Source: Polyporus tsugae (taxonomy: Eukaryota; Basidiomycota; Agaricomycetes; Polyporales; Polyporaceae). Taken from it: 64,000 bases of DNA. The stretch covers positions 2,611,501-2,675,500 of the forward strand of contig JAHRBS010000010.1 of the NCBI GenBank assembly GCA_024305745.1, read 5' to 3'. Shown here in pieces: positions 11,501-23,447 of this stretch (position 1 is its first letter; each line of letters begins with the position of its first letter). Under the pieces are notes generated by a model. That model did no database searches and had not been told where the DNA came from. It saw only the letters and a list, made by a program, of their open reading frames with translations. The position numbers and the translations under genes were made by a program.

Positions 11501-12000
11501 GCCGGGGACGGCGCTGTACGACGCGCTGCTCGTGCTGCCGTTCGGGAAGGTCGTGAGCTTGATGCGCTACTTGAACGTCTGGGCGCAGCGGGTGCGTTGC
11601 TTTTTTTATTTGTTTTTTTTTGTCCTTTCCCTCGTCTCGGGACGGGGCTGGAGAGGGTGATGTGGCTGACACTGATATAACGTGCCCGCAGGGCTGGAAC
11701 ATCGTGCTGACGTCGCGCATCATCTTCTTCCTGCTCAAGACGCACCACCACCAGATCGTCGCGAACCGTGTGATGCGCACCGCGCTGATCCCGCTCCGGC
11801 GGAGCCTACGCGAGGGCCTGCGGCGGCAGAAGGAGACGATCGGGTACAACCTCGCTGCGCTCCGCTTCGTACAGCGACAGAACGACGCGCGGCGGACGGC
11901 CGAGTTCTTCGAGACGGACGAGGCGCTGACGGAGGAGCAGGTCCGGGAGCGGATCGCGGAGGGCGGCAAGAAGCGCAAGCGGGTGAACGTGAAGACGTAG
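8537..12000 (+). CDS. UTP12: U3 snoRNA-associated WD40 protein UTP12/DIP2 (WDR3)
   Basis: A component of the UTP-B subcomplex of the small-subunit processome, which binds nascent pre-rRNA in the nucleolus. Ten exons: 8537-8572, 8622-8732, 8780-9045, 9098-9413, 9464-10028, 10080-10375, 10445-10870, 10936-11067, 11133-11591 and 11692-12000. The start [17 protein letters not shown] and the following [14 protein letters not shown] match the family. Two seven-bladed WD40 propellers follow, with many GH-WD units such as [27 protein letters not shown] and [20 protein letters not shown] Lys/Glu-rich insert (about 9601-9700) lies between blades. The last two exons carry the Utp12 C-terminal helical domain and a basic tail ending [10 protein letters not shown]. 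The intron 10871-10935 uses a GC donor. Confidence 0.96.
10871..10935 (+). other. GC-AG intron in UTP12
   Basis: The exon ends GACAAG and is followed by GCACGC; the intron ends TGCAG before TTCGAGAAC. This joins YWDGDK directly to [12 protein letters not shown], as in UTP12 homologues. The nearby GT dinucleotides give the wrong phase. Confidence 0.75.
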
Positions 12001-12214
12001 GGGCGCGTGGAACGCGCTTCAAGAAGGAGGGGCGTAGAAAAGTATAATATGCTGCATAGTGTGTAGAGTGTAAGCTGTGTCTGCTAGGATACATTGTCCA
12101 CTATCGATACATGCTGGTGGCCACTTTGTGTGCAGGTGAGACTGATAATGAACGGAAAGAGAAAGTGGGAGTAGTGATGGACGGAAATATAGAGTGCTCG
12201 TTGCGTACGCGGAC

Positions 12215-13502
12215 CTAGTGGTTCTCGCTCATCCTCGGGCCCCAAAGCTGCTCGAACCTATGCATGATCAGTTGGTCAGTACCCGCTGACCATGTTCGCG
12301 AGAGAAGGGGAAGGTTCGGGCAGGGAACGCACCAGCCGTCGAAAGGGTCCGTCGCCTGCCGCATCTGCACAGTGAGGAGGCCCTCGTCGAGGTCGGCGAG
12401 GTTCTGGAACGCGGCCTTGGTGAGGTCGACGTGCTTGGAGCCCTGGGCGCAACCCTCGCAGGAGTCGACAACGCGCACGAAGACACATTTCTGCGGCGTG
12501 TTGCACACTGTGGTGGGGAGCGTATGGTGAGCAACCCGGGAACAGCATCGTTAATGATCGAGGGCAGGCGTACATTCGAGGAACTTGAAGCACTCGGGCT
12601 TGCTCTCCCAGCCGACCAGCGTGAGCGCGGCCGCAAAGGACTTGTCCTGTCGCGTATGAGATGGATCAGAAAACCGTAGGGAAGAAGAGGGCAGGAGGCA
12701 GGGTACCGTCGGTGCCCAGGTTGGGTTGGACCAGCAGCTAGGGTTATCAAGATCGTGTCCGGTGTACCTGCCAGTGCCGCCGACCAGGAGACGATATTAA
12801 GTGAGCTCTGGACAGACATGAAGACCCCTGCTCATACCAAGTGATGGTGACAGGCTCGGGCTTCCCGAGAGGCCTGATGGACTGGAAGACCTTCTTGAAA
12901 CTGTTCAGTAGTCCGTTCTGTGTGCTAGCCCCGTCGAGGATATCCTTCTTTGCGTTGTTCGTGGACACAGGCTTCAAGTTCTTTGACTTGGGCTTGGGTT
13001 TAGACTTGGACTTGGACGTTGATTTGGATGCCTTTGAGCGGGACTGGGACTTCTTTGCGCGACGGACGAGCTTCATTCTTCCAGTGCTATTGGTATGGGC
13101 GTGGTCGTGATGTTCCGAGGCTGCCAGGTCCGTTCCGCCAGTGCCATGGGTGTAGCCACGGGGTTGTTTGCCAGCCTCAGAGCGCAGAAGTGTGTCGCCA
13201 GAGTCATCAGAGTAATCTTCAGGGTCGGGCTCGTAGGTAGCGTGTTTCGTAATTGGGCGGCGTTGATACTTGTAGAGGAGGTTGGTTGTGTTGACAGTCT
13301 GCCAGCCGTCGCGGGGATCAAAGACATAGTTGTCGCCGAGGGAGTGGGGCGTCGTGTAGCGTCGTTCCAAGGCCATGCGGTCCGCGTTTATCTCCAGAGC
13401 CGATGCACCAAAGAGGAATCCAGGACGTGGTACGGCCAGGCGAGAGACGGCAGCGAGAGAGAGGAGGGCTGAGACGAGACGGAGTGCGGTAGGGAGATTC
13501 AT
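12215..13502 (-). CDS. secreted double-psi beta-barrel (expansin/RlpA-like) protein
   Basis: The ATG at 13502 opens a signal peptide (LRLVSALLSLAAVSRLAVP). A long Ser/Lys/His-rich, low-complexity linker follows, and then a compact C-terminal domain. Exon 1 (down to about 12833) joins TITW to YTGHDLDNPSCWSNPTW, then WAPTDKSFAAALTLVGW, CFKFLELCNTPQKCVFV, RVVDSCEGCAQGSKHVDLT and KAAFQNLADLDEGLLTVQM, ending GWFEQLWGPRMSENH at TAG 12215-12217. The conserved Asp in VVD, the paired Cys residues and HVDLT are hallmarks of the DPBB fold seen in expansin-like, loosenin and RlpA-like fungal proteins. These bind or loosen polysaccharides and are usually non-hydrolytic. I see no carbohydrate-binding expansin second domain. 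All four introns have normal borders. The basic linker could mediate cell-wall association; that is inference. Confidence 0.88.
12966..13075 (-). repeat. Ser/Lys low-complexity coding repeat
   Basis: This part of the DPBB gene encodes alternating Ser and Lys with some Pro (units SKSK, SKPK, KPKS). It reads as a near-perfect hexanucleotide-like repeat in the DNA and forms a highly basic linker ahead of the folded domain. Confidence 0.7.
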
Positions 13503-13964
13503 GGTGGCCGATGTCTGATGCGAGGGGCTGGTGACGACTGGACTTGCGCAAGCAAAGGCGTGTTGAGAGCCGCAGGACGGATGGAGATGCCTGTGGGATG
13601 GACAGCGGCGGAGAGGCCAACGGACAGTGAGCAAGACCCAGGTTGGAGCGAGAGCGCGAGACTGCTTCTCTCTCTCTTTGGCGGGCGGGCGGCACCGGAC
13701 CGGAACGCGTCCACGTGCTGGGAATGCCTCACCCATTGCATCGCGTCAAGATGAGTCAAACGCGGTCCAGATTAGCACAAGTTGAAGTCGAGAACTAAAA
13801 CTACCGAGCGCGAGGGAATGGCATGGTCCACCGTGACCGGAGTCAGCGATCCCGGTTGGAGGCACGGACCGGCTGTTTTCCAGGTACTTAAGAATTTCTC
13901 CACTGCCCCACGTCACAGTCATTTCTGATACTTACGACGTCGACCAGGTTCGCGAGTGTGCGAC
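13503..13964. promoter_or_regulatory. divergent promoter, DPBB protein / PLP enzyme
   Basis: 462 bp lie between head-to-head start codons. No coding signal is visible. There is a short CT-rich tract near 13900-13920 just upstream of the plus-strand gene. Confidence 0.5.
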
Positions 13965-15787
<1,823 letters not shown>

Positions 15788-16294
15788 GTGCTGTACTAGG
15801 AACGTGTACAGCTGTGCATCGGTCACAGTTTGTTGTAGGTCAGTCTGCGTCCTTCCTTTCTGTCATGCGCGCGGCACGTTCTGAGGCTCGCGGCGGCACG
15901 CTGTCCAGATCTATATAGAGCTTCGTTTGTCTCCGCTGGAATAGAGTGACTCGTCGGACAATAGGATCGATCGTACCAGTGCAAGCAGAGCGATAGCTGT
16001 CCGGTAGAACTGGCCGGGGGGGGGTAAATCTTATCGCCCAGTTGGTTCGACTTCCTTCCACGGACGACGGACGTCTGGCACCCAAATATCACGCGTCATC
16101 CTGTGCAGGCGGTGTTGGGGTGGTTCTCTCGAACCCTTCACGCGCGACGCTCCGATGTGCCGGGTGATGTGTCTTTGGGGCATTTCTCGTGGGGTCTTGC
16201 TAACCTTCAAGTTGCCTGTCCTTGTCTCCACTGTCTGTGCACCTGTTATTCTTCCTGTGTCCTCCCTTCCGCAGCCCGGCGTGCTTGCAACGAG
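15788..16294. other. intergenic before the SR-type gene
   Basis: Holds the 3' flank of the PLP enzyme and the promoter of the RRM gene. A run of nine G lies at about 16016-16024. No gene is supportable. Confidence 0.45.
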
Positions 16295-17666
16295 ATGGAT
16301 TCTGCTCGCGTTTATCTGGGCGGTGACGAACGCTGTCTTTGTTCTCGTCTTTCTCTCTCTCTAATGCATGCCTCGTAGGGGTACCCGACAGCCTGAGCGG
16401 CGAAGACATTTACAAGGTGCTTACCGGCAGTGTCGACTTGCACCCGGGATCCACATACTCACCGTACAACAGCATCTGTCGGTCTATGGACGCATTACGG
16501 AGATCAAACTACGACCGGGTACGCCACACATGAGTCCTTGTCCTCTGGAACCGAGGAGGGAACACCGACGTCTTGGCCTCCATAGGTTTTGGCTTCGTAC
16601 AATTCGAGTCCCAGAAAGTGAGTGGCGCAGTACCTTTAGGTTGCTCGTATCCTCACTTGACTGCAACTAGGACGCACTGGTGAGAATGCTGGTCTTGTAT
16701 AGCACGCCGTGCGGCCGCATATCCGAGTTCGTCACAGGATGTCGTCCGCACGTTCGCCGGCCGTTCGTTCTTGGGCACCGGTGAGCCTCCTATCTCAGCA
16801 TCCTTGCCTCGCCTACAGTGCCGACTTACACACCGCGCAGAAATCAAAATGCAGCTGGCACGGCCTGACCGATTTCACCGCTATCCCGAAGAGTATGTCG
16901 TGTCCTCTCCGAGCGTCTGAAGAGTGTTATGGACGTGCTCTGACCGATTTCCGCCGCCTGTAGACCAGGTTCGCCTCCATATCAACGTCTCGGTGACGGA
17001 CGGAAGAGGAGGTACGCCGTCGTTGTCAAGGGTCTGAACCCGCGCACATGTTGGCAGGTATGTCTCCGCTAATGTTCCAGCGGGACGTTTTTGTTCTCAT
17101 CAGGAGCATTAGGAATTGAAGGACTTCGGTCGCTCGATCGGGTGCGAGGTCGCCTATTGTGACGTCGACCGGGAGCACCGCACCAGAGGGTCAGTGCTCT
17201 AGTATTAGTATCTCGGTGTTTGAGACGCCAGTCGCTGAGTCGAAATGCAGATTCATCAACTACTTCTTGGAAGAAGATGCCGAACGCGCGGTGAGGAAGC
17301 TGGATGGCAGAGAGCTCCTGGGAAGTGTAGTACGAGTACAGCGACAAGTGAGTGCTTGTTATCGAACAATGGTACGACCCGTTTGCTCCTGCAACACTGA
17401 CATGTACAACCTTGTAGCATATATCCAGCGGTAGCCACTCTCCCGAGAGGGCGCGAACAGCTCGGTCTCGATCCCCTTCTCGTCCTACGCAAGATCTGGA
17501 CATGGGATATATTCATGACCAAGGCGGCGAGAGTTCGTCATATCGCGTGCACTCGGAACATCATCCTCGAGAGTCCAACCTCAAGAGATCGCGCCTTCTC
17601 CGGGTTGTCCGACATCCCGCCGTATACACCAAGCACGGGGGGACACCCGGCCTTGTTCCCGGATAG
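16295..17666 (+). CDS. SR-type RNA-binding protein with two RRMs
   Basis: A predicted mRNA splicing or export factor of the SRSF/Npl3 type. At least nine small exons are joined by clean GT-AG introns. RRM1: MDSARVYLGGVPDSLSGEDI, YKHLSVYGRITEIKLRPGF, GFVQFESQKDALDVVRTFAG and FLGTEIKMQLARP; the RNP motifs are VYLGGV (RNP2) and GFGFVQFE (RNP1). RRM2: RRYAVVVKGLNPRTCWQELK then DFGRSIGCEVAYCDV and GFINYFLEEDAERAVRKLDG. The TCWQELKD segment corresponds to the SWQDLKD heptapeptide that marks the pseudo-RRM of SR proteins. The C-terminal tail has SR/RS dipeptides (ARTARSRSPSRPTQDL), but the RS domain is short. The stop is TAG 17664-17666. Likely nuclear; which SR subfamily it belongs to is not settled. 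Confidence 0.86.
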
Positions 17667-17919
17667 GACTCTGCCACACGAGTACGCGATGACTTCTCAA
17701 AACAGTCATGCCTGGGATGAGGGAACCACGTCCAGCTGGCACTTCAGATGAGCGTCCCTGGGACAAGGGTACCCCACCAAACTGGTCATAGAAGTCCCGG
17801 ACCTGAGTGTCCAACGAATCCGTCTAGAAGGCAACCTCGATCATCCAAAGTGTTCTGTATATTTTGCATTGCCAATTGCTCTCAGTCGGATTCGGATGCG
17901 AGTGTACGCTGTCTCTAGT

Positions 17920-19452
17920 CTACCGTTTGCCCTTGTACACGTTGAGGAATGCAGCCTTGTCTTCCCATCCCAGCCCCACGCGCTTTACGCGTCCGATCTG
18001 CGACATCAGCGCGGCGCAGCATTCGGCGAGCTCGTCGGTGTACGTGCCCCCCGCGAGGAACTCGCTCAGGAGGAACGAGCCCGAGCTGGGCGACTCGGAA
18101 GGCGAAAGCAGGCGTATTGACATCGTGTGTGGCGCGAGAGAGCTTGCCAGTTTGAAGACGTGCGGTAAAGGGTTGCCGAATCGCGATGGGATGGAATGGG
18201 AGAGCGTCGGCGCAAACGCCGTTGGCGGGTCGTAGCTACATACACATGCATACATCGAAGACGACGTCCGTCCGTCAGCGCAAATGAGCGGGAGTTGGCA
18301 ATTACATCAAGCGCTTACCGAACACACATGATGAGCACTTTGTACTTCATGACAGGAAGCTTGACGTCGCCGAACACGTCCGCGAACCTGAGCAGCGCGC
18401 GGCCGTTGCTCGTCGTGCACTCCGGGAAGACGACGACGGGCGCGTCGGACTTGCTCCGGATCTCCTCCAGGCTCTCTGGTTTCGCAGACGTGGCGCCCGA
18501 GACGAGCGGGAGGTGCGCGGTCGACGCGAGCATGCGCAAGAGGCCGACGCGGCGGAAGCCGCGGATGGGAGTGCGCTGCATCGGGGTGCGGGCGGCGGGG
18601 GAGGAGATCGCCGCGGACCCGGTGCCCGTGCGGCGGCCAGGCGTGCGGGAGATCGGGGCAGGCTTTTCGGTGGGCGGAGGAATGTCGAGGGTGTCGACGA
18701 CGGGGAGGATGAACGTGGGGTTGAAACTGGGCGGAACGGCGACGATTGGGACGGGTCTGGACACGAATGCATAGGGGGAGAGGGAGAGGGAGAGGCGTAC
18801 CGGAATGCGAGCCACAGGAGCTCTACCCACGAGACCCAGTTGGAGACGATGAGGTCGCCCGCGCGTGGACGCCAGGTCTCATTTCTGGGGGCGTTCCGAC
18901 TGTGAGCGGGATTAGTGGTGTATTCCAGAAGGATAGAGGGCTCAGAGACGTACCCGCGTTTCCGTGCTACAACCTCCACGGGGATCCAGTACAGTCCGGC
19001 GAGGAGCAAGGCGAGTCGGGATAGGAGAGCAGTGAAAAGATACGTGATAACTCTATGCAATGGACGTATGGGGTGCTGATACCTGGTCATTTGAGTGGAC
19101 AAGAGAATATGGGTGGATGACAGTGCTCACGAATATCAAGCATACTCCTTGCACCAAGACAAGGTAGACGACTGCGATACCAAGGAGGGCCAGTGTCTTC
19201 ACTACTCCGAGGGCATATCCAACAGGTGCCAAGACAGTCGCAAGGGGTTCAGAGGAGCCAGAGGGAGGTACGGGCCTAAGGAAAGGCTAAAGCGTGACGC
19301 CTCATTTCAGCACTTTCGCCACTCAGTCGTGTATGCGGCACAGACGAACCTGGATGCCTGTACCTGGGTCCTAAGCTAGGTTGTCGGTACAACGTGCACA
19401 TGAGCATGGAAAAGGATGATGCGCTCACCCTGAACGCGGAGAACTTCTCCAT
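17920..19452 (-). CDS. PlsC-type acyltransferase, LOA1/VPS66-like
   Basis: A membrane glycerolipid acyltransferase-like protein. The start MEKFSAFR at 19452 is followed by exons encoding DPGTGIQPFLRPVPPSG, a hydrophobic segment (LGVVKTLALLGIAVVYLVLV) and YQHPIRPLHRVITYLFTALL with a second membrane span. The region expected to hold PlsC block I reads IVSNWVSWVELLWLAFR, so the usual NHxSxxD is replaced by NWxSxxE. Block III reads VVVFPECTTSNGRALLRF, with Cys for the Gly of FPEGTTS. Block II/IV-like PVMKYKVLIMCVR follows. An insertion rich in Pro/Thr/Arg (about 18540-18700) separates the blocks. It ends AAFLNVYKGKR at TAG 17920-17922. The layout resembles yeast Loa1/Vps66, a lysophosphatidic acid acyltransferase with a divergent block I. 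Introns have normal borders. Confidence 0.8.
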
Positions 19453-19885
19453 GGTCGCAGACTGGCACTGGCAGTGGACGCGCCTTGAAAGCTTGACTTG
19501 GCTGCTGCTGGCCTGCCCCAGACGCGCTTGTCGCGGTCGCGCCGGACCCGGGCCGATACCGATCTGCGAGGCGGAGAACCTCTTCAGCGCGGAAACTTGA
19601 AGACGCGTTCCTTGGGTATGTTTTTCCACCATTGGCTTTCGGAAAACATTCATAGGACTGTCTTCTTGCAAACCCGTCGTATCCGAGCAGGATGAGCTCG
19701 CTCAGTGGGGTCGTCCGCTGACTTGCTCTTACTTCGGGCGTGCCCGCCGCGGCATGATCAATGTCATGGTGCATTCCTTACGTCAGTCCCGCCACCAACC
19801 TCTCCCTCAGAAGTTCCCCCCACACCACTTCAACGCGAGGTTTTGAGCTCGTCACACGTTCTCTACCTCACTTGCGTCGCTCGGC
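19453..19885. promoter_or_regulatory. divergent promoter, acyltransferase / TVP38 protein
   Basis: 433 bp between head-to-head starts. Open frames here are short and lack motifs. Confidence 0.5.
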
Positions 19886-21169
19886 ATGGCCGTGGAAGAT
19901 AGAGCAGGCTTGCCGCGACTTGTCTTTACGAAGACCAGGGAGTATGGCGCAGCAGCCCTTCAGCGGTACAAGAAGTTCAATACTTACCAGAAGGTATGTA
20001 CATGTGCAACCATTGACACGCTCGAGTATCGCTCACTGCGCTAGGGCTACTAAAGCTGTTTGTTTGGGGCACCCTCTTCTTGTATCTATCCCTAGCGACC
20101 GGCTTCCTCGTCGTTGGCCCCGACCGGATTGCACAGACCCTATACAACTTTGCGCAGAGAATCAGCCACTTCCGCTTCGGCTGGCTCATTCTTACGTCCC
20201 TCTTTTGTGAGTAATCGTTCGTGCCAACGAATTCCCGCAATACTCAAACAACACAACCCGCCAGTCCTCATTTCCTTCCCACCTGCCGTCGGCCACACCA
20301 CATTGACAACCCTCTGCGGCTATGCATACGGCATAAAGGGCTTCCCCATTGCCGCGGGCGGATCGCTCTTTGGCTCCGCATTCACCTTCGTCACCCTCCG
20401 CCTTCTCTTCAGCAGGAGACTGCGCAGGTGGTCCGAGTCCAGCGAGAAATGGCAGGCGTTAGAGACTGTCGTCGTATGTCCTACCTCTTATTGCGGACAT
20501 AGACATGTGACGGATCGCATTCCCTTTTCAACTGTCTTAGGCTTCAAAGGGTCTGCCTCTGATCATGCTTATCCGAGCGTCCCCATTCCCGCCATGGGTG
20601 TACTCGAACACTCTCTTCGCCGTAAGTCCACCATGGTGGTTGTTTACTCAACCCTGCTGACCACGACTGCTGCGGTACGCAGTCCATCCAGTCCGTCGCC
20701 CTGTGGCAGTTCTTCCTGGCCACATTCGTCGTCTTCCCAAAGATCGCCATATTCGTGTTTGTGGGCTCGCGCCTCGCCGACCTGTCCGATGGTGAAACCA
20801 GGTCGCACATGGACACGAGTAAGCCGCTCGTCCCCTGGCACTACCGATCTGGCCTCATTTTCATCTTGCACATGCACACTTCTGCAGCAACGAAGATTCT
20901 GAACATCTCCATCTCTATTGGCGGTGTTATTATTGCTGCCCTCGCGAGCTGGTAAGTTTCCAATAACCCCCTTGAGTTGTTTGGAAAGTGATACGACATA
21001 ACGCAGGATAATCTATCGTCTCATGCGGAAGGAGATCCTGCACCTCCACGGCGTTCCGCCCGAGATCGAAGAACTTGCCGCCGAAGCCATCGAAGAGGCG
21101 GAGGAGGGCGCGCCGCTCCTGGGGCCTCATAGCGAATCCAGAGCAAGGTACGATGGTTCTTCTGCTTGA
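19886..21169 (+). CDS. TVP38: TVP38/TMEM64 family (VTT/SNARE-associated) Golgi membrane protein
   Basis: A polytopic membrane protein of the DedA/VTT superfamily. Yeast Tvp38 sits in Golgi vesicles. The start MAVEDRAGLPRLVFTKTREY leads through an intron ending CTAAAG to LFVWGTLFLYLSLATGFLVV. Next come FLISFPPAVGHTTLTTLCGY and AYGIKGFPIAAGGSLFGSAF, the VTT domain core (GxxxG-rich). LRLLFSRRLRRW, then LIMLIRASPFPPWVYSNTLF corresponds to the family's R(L/A)SPxPxxxxN motif. AIFVFVGSRLADLSDG and a last helix (ISISIGGVIIAALASWIIYR) precede an acidic tail ending ARYDGSSA at TGA 21167-21169. About seven exons. The acceptor of the first intron is less certain, because a TAG three bases further upstream gives an immediate stop. 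Confidence 0.88.
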
Positions 21170-21400
21170 GATGTTCATGTGTGAAGCATTGTTATGATAC
21201 ATGTTGTGTTGTCCGGCGACTGGGGGTATGATATGTACAGTCTGATAGAGATGGGTGGATAATCCTTGGGACCATGTGCCTCTAAATAATCATAGAATCC
21301 TGGACTAAGTACTAATTCTACGAGCATACATATCAGCATAAAGCGTGAAGTGAGACCAGATGGGTGTGCGAGAGTAAAGAGAAGGGGACAACGGAACAGC

Positions 21401-22779
21401 TCAGTAGTAGTGTAAGAACAGCAATGACAGACTGGCTCCGATGAGAAAGAGGAGGATCCACTTTCGGCCATCCCGTGCCCTGCGCCGTGCCTCCTTGAGC
21501 TGCTCGTTCCCTTTCTCGACCGTTGCCGCGGTTGCGATCGCGTCTTCGTACAGCTGCTCCGTCTGCTCCGTCTGCTTCGTGAGGTGGGTGACGAGCTCCA
21601 TCTGCAGCGCGCTGATCTCCATAAGCCGAGCCTCCGCCTGCTGCACAGACTGAAGCGTGTCCTGGACCGACTGCAGGATGTTCGCGTTCTCTTCCTCGAA
21701 CTGCTGAATCTGCGACGCGCTGAGCTCCAGCTCGTCCTCCTCCGTCTCCGACATCCAGTCGCTCGCCGCTGCGCTCGTCACGGGCTTGATCGTCGACGCG
21801 GAATGCGAAGGCTCGAAAGGCGAAGCCGACGATCCGATGCTCGCCGCGAAGCTCGACGCCAAATTCGACGCGTTCCCCAGCCAGCTCCCGCTCGCAGACG
21901 ACTCCGCCGGGGATGGCGGGGTGGCGTTCGCCTGGGTCGTCCCGAGGAAGACCGCCTCACGCGTGGCTCCGGACCCGAGCGTGCGTGTGCGCTCCATTTG
22001 CCGCTTCATGCGCTCCTCTTGCATGTCGCGCAGGCCTTGGCTGGACTCAGCGAGGCGGCGGGAGAGGTACCAGGTGATGGACGCGTGGTGGGCGGCGACG
22101 AAGTCGGACGTGGCCGTCGATTCGTCTTGCCGGAGGCGGGCGGGGAGGAAGCGGGTGAGGGGGTTCTGCAGGCTCGCTGCGAACTCCACCCGGCCTGGTT
22201 TTTTTTTTTTTTGGGGGGGGGGGCGGTCGTCAGTCTTCGCTCCGTGGTGGCCACCCGGTGTTGCAGGAGAGCTAAGAGGAAGTGAGGAACTCACGTTTCT
22301 CGAGTTCTTCGAGCTGGGCGACGCGGTCTTTACATCGGGAGAGGATGACCCGGGCTTGCAGGTCGATCTGGTCTCGTTCCTCGTTGGTAAGGCTCCGGAT
22401 GTCGCTCCATGACTGGTCTCCTCCGGAAATGTCGATAGTGCGGTTTGTGGGTCGCAGTAGTGGTGGATTTCGGGCGTCGACGTTCAAGTACGCTTTACGT
22501 ACCGAGGAGAGCATGCGAGTGAGGGTACTTATATGGTTTAGCTACGTAGCGGGCTTGAACTCGTGTACTCCAACGCAACGTGTAGTTAGAACACGAAGGA
22601 CTACTCACGACGTTGTACGCCTCCTTCATATATTCCTTGTTCAGCAGCTCCTGCTTCTCGCCTTGTGGGGATGAGCGCTTCGGAGGTGTTGAGAGCTTGC
22701 GACGCTTCGCTTCTGGAGCATGTCCTACCCTCTCGTTCACGATTTGACGGAATTCGGATGTCCTTGAGGTAACAGCCAT
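21401..22779 (-). CDS. UFE1: syntaxin-18/UFE1 ER SNARE
   Basis: A Qa-SNARE of the ER that mediates retrograde Golgi-to-ER fusion with Sec20 and Use1. Exon 1 (22609-22779) encodes the UFE1/STX18 N-terminal motif (MAVTSRTSEFRQIVNERVGH). Exon 2, after an acceptor CGTAG, continues LNHISTLTRMLSSVRKAYL, INDEpendent of the neighbouring open frames. The third exon, after an unusual C/A-rich intron end near 22205-22230, gives RRVEFAASLQNPLTRFLPA, a Ser/Ala-rich linker, the SNARE coiled coil (SASQIQQFEEENANILQSVQ, then VEISALQ-like LMEISALQMELVTHLTKQTE) and a C-terminal anchor (GRKWILLFLIGASLSLLFLH) ending YY at TGA 21401-21403. The EGNEDI(R/K)EA-like EKGNEQLKEARRRARD before the anchor is diagnostic of STX18. 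Confidence 0.9.
22201..22226. repeat. poly-T/poly-G tract at an intron end
   Basis: On the plus strand a T run of about 13 is followed directly by a G run of about 10. On the minus strand this gives C and A homopolymers just before the last acceptor of the UFE1 gene, in place of the usual pyrimidine tract. Confidence 0.8.
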
Positions 22780-23447
22780 TTCTGGATGCGACACAGGCGC
22801 GAAAGAATGAAGCGGAGGGGAAGGAGCGTGTTGTGTGCACAGAGAGCAAGTTGGTGACGCTGGACCACGATTGCAGATCTCGATTGCCTCGCCACGTGCC
22901 CCTGTGACGGGTAGCATATAGTCGCCCGAGAGAATCTTTTCTCTGCAATAACACCACAAGGACATGCCCTACACCTCCTCGAGACGTCCTCGCAGACACT
23001 TTTCGAATGGGGTCTATCCGCCATGGAAGATCGATTCGTCCTTGTTTGAGGCGGACGGCGAGCTTTTGCACCGCCGTTTGCCATAGTTTGTGACATACAT
23101 CTCTTCTCCCCACCAGCTCCTGCTGCGTCGTACTTACCTATCTCTCCGTACTGCTCCGCAGCCAATTCACGGCGTTTTTGCCACATTTCTTAAACTCCAG
23201 TCGGATGGTGCGTTCTAGAGCGTCGAATGGGCGTCATGCCATGGAGAGAAGACGTCGGCGGAGGCAGACGGGGGACCTTCGCCGTATCGGTTAACCAGCC
23301 TGCCAAGCATTTCCCGGCCACTGGCGTCGGGTCCCTCAATTCATAACACAGAGTCGCTCTCTGGCCAACTCACCCCCTCCCCCCCCCCCCCCCCCCACAC
23401 ACACATTCCTTTCTCTGGGCTCTCTGGGCAACCAGAACCCTTGCTAC
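22780..23447. promoter_or_regulatory. divergent promoter, UFE1 / GH79 gene
   Basis: 668 bp between head-to-head starts. It contains the long C tract and CA repeat described separately, 50-75 bp before the GH79 start. No gene is visible. Confidence 0.5.
23379..23405. repeat. poly-C (about 18) followed by an AC dinucleotide run
   Basis: A simple-sequence tract immediately upstream of the GH79 start region. It resembles the pyrimidine-rich core promoters common in fungi, but its length suggests slippage. Confidence 0.85.

Noticed and set aside
10417..11556. 379-codon plus-strand frame overlapping UTP12 in another phase
   Set aside because: Arg/Ala-rich translation typical of a shifted GC-rich coding region; the WD40 frame explains the sequence.
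13503..13736. Upstream extension of the DPBB protein start to about 13736
   Set aside because: The ATG at 13502 begins a proper signal peptide; the extension has none and would cover the divergent promoter.
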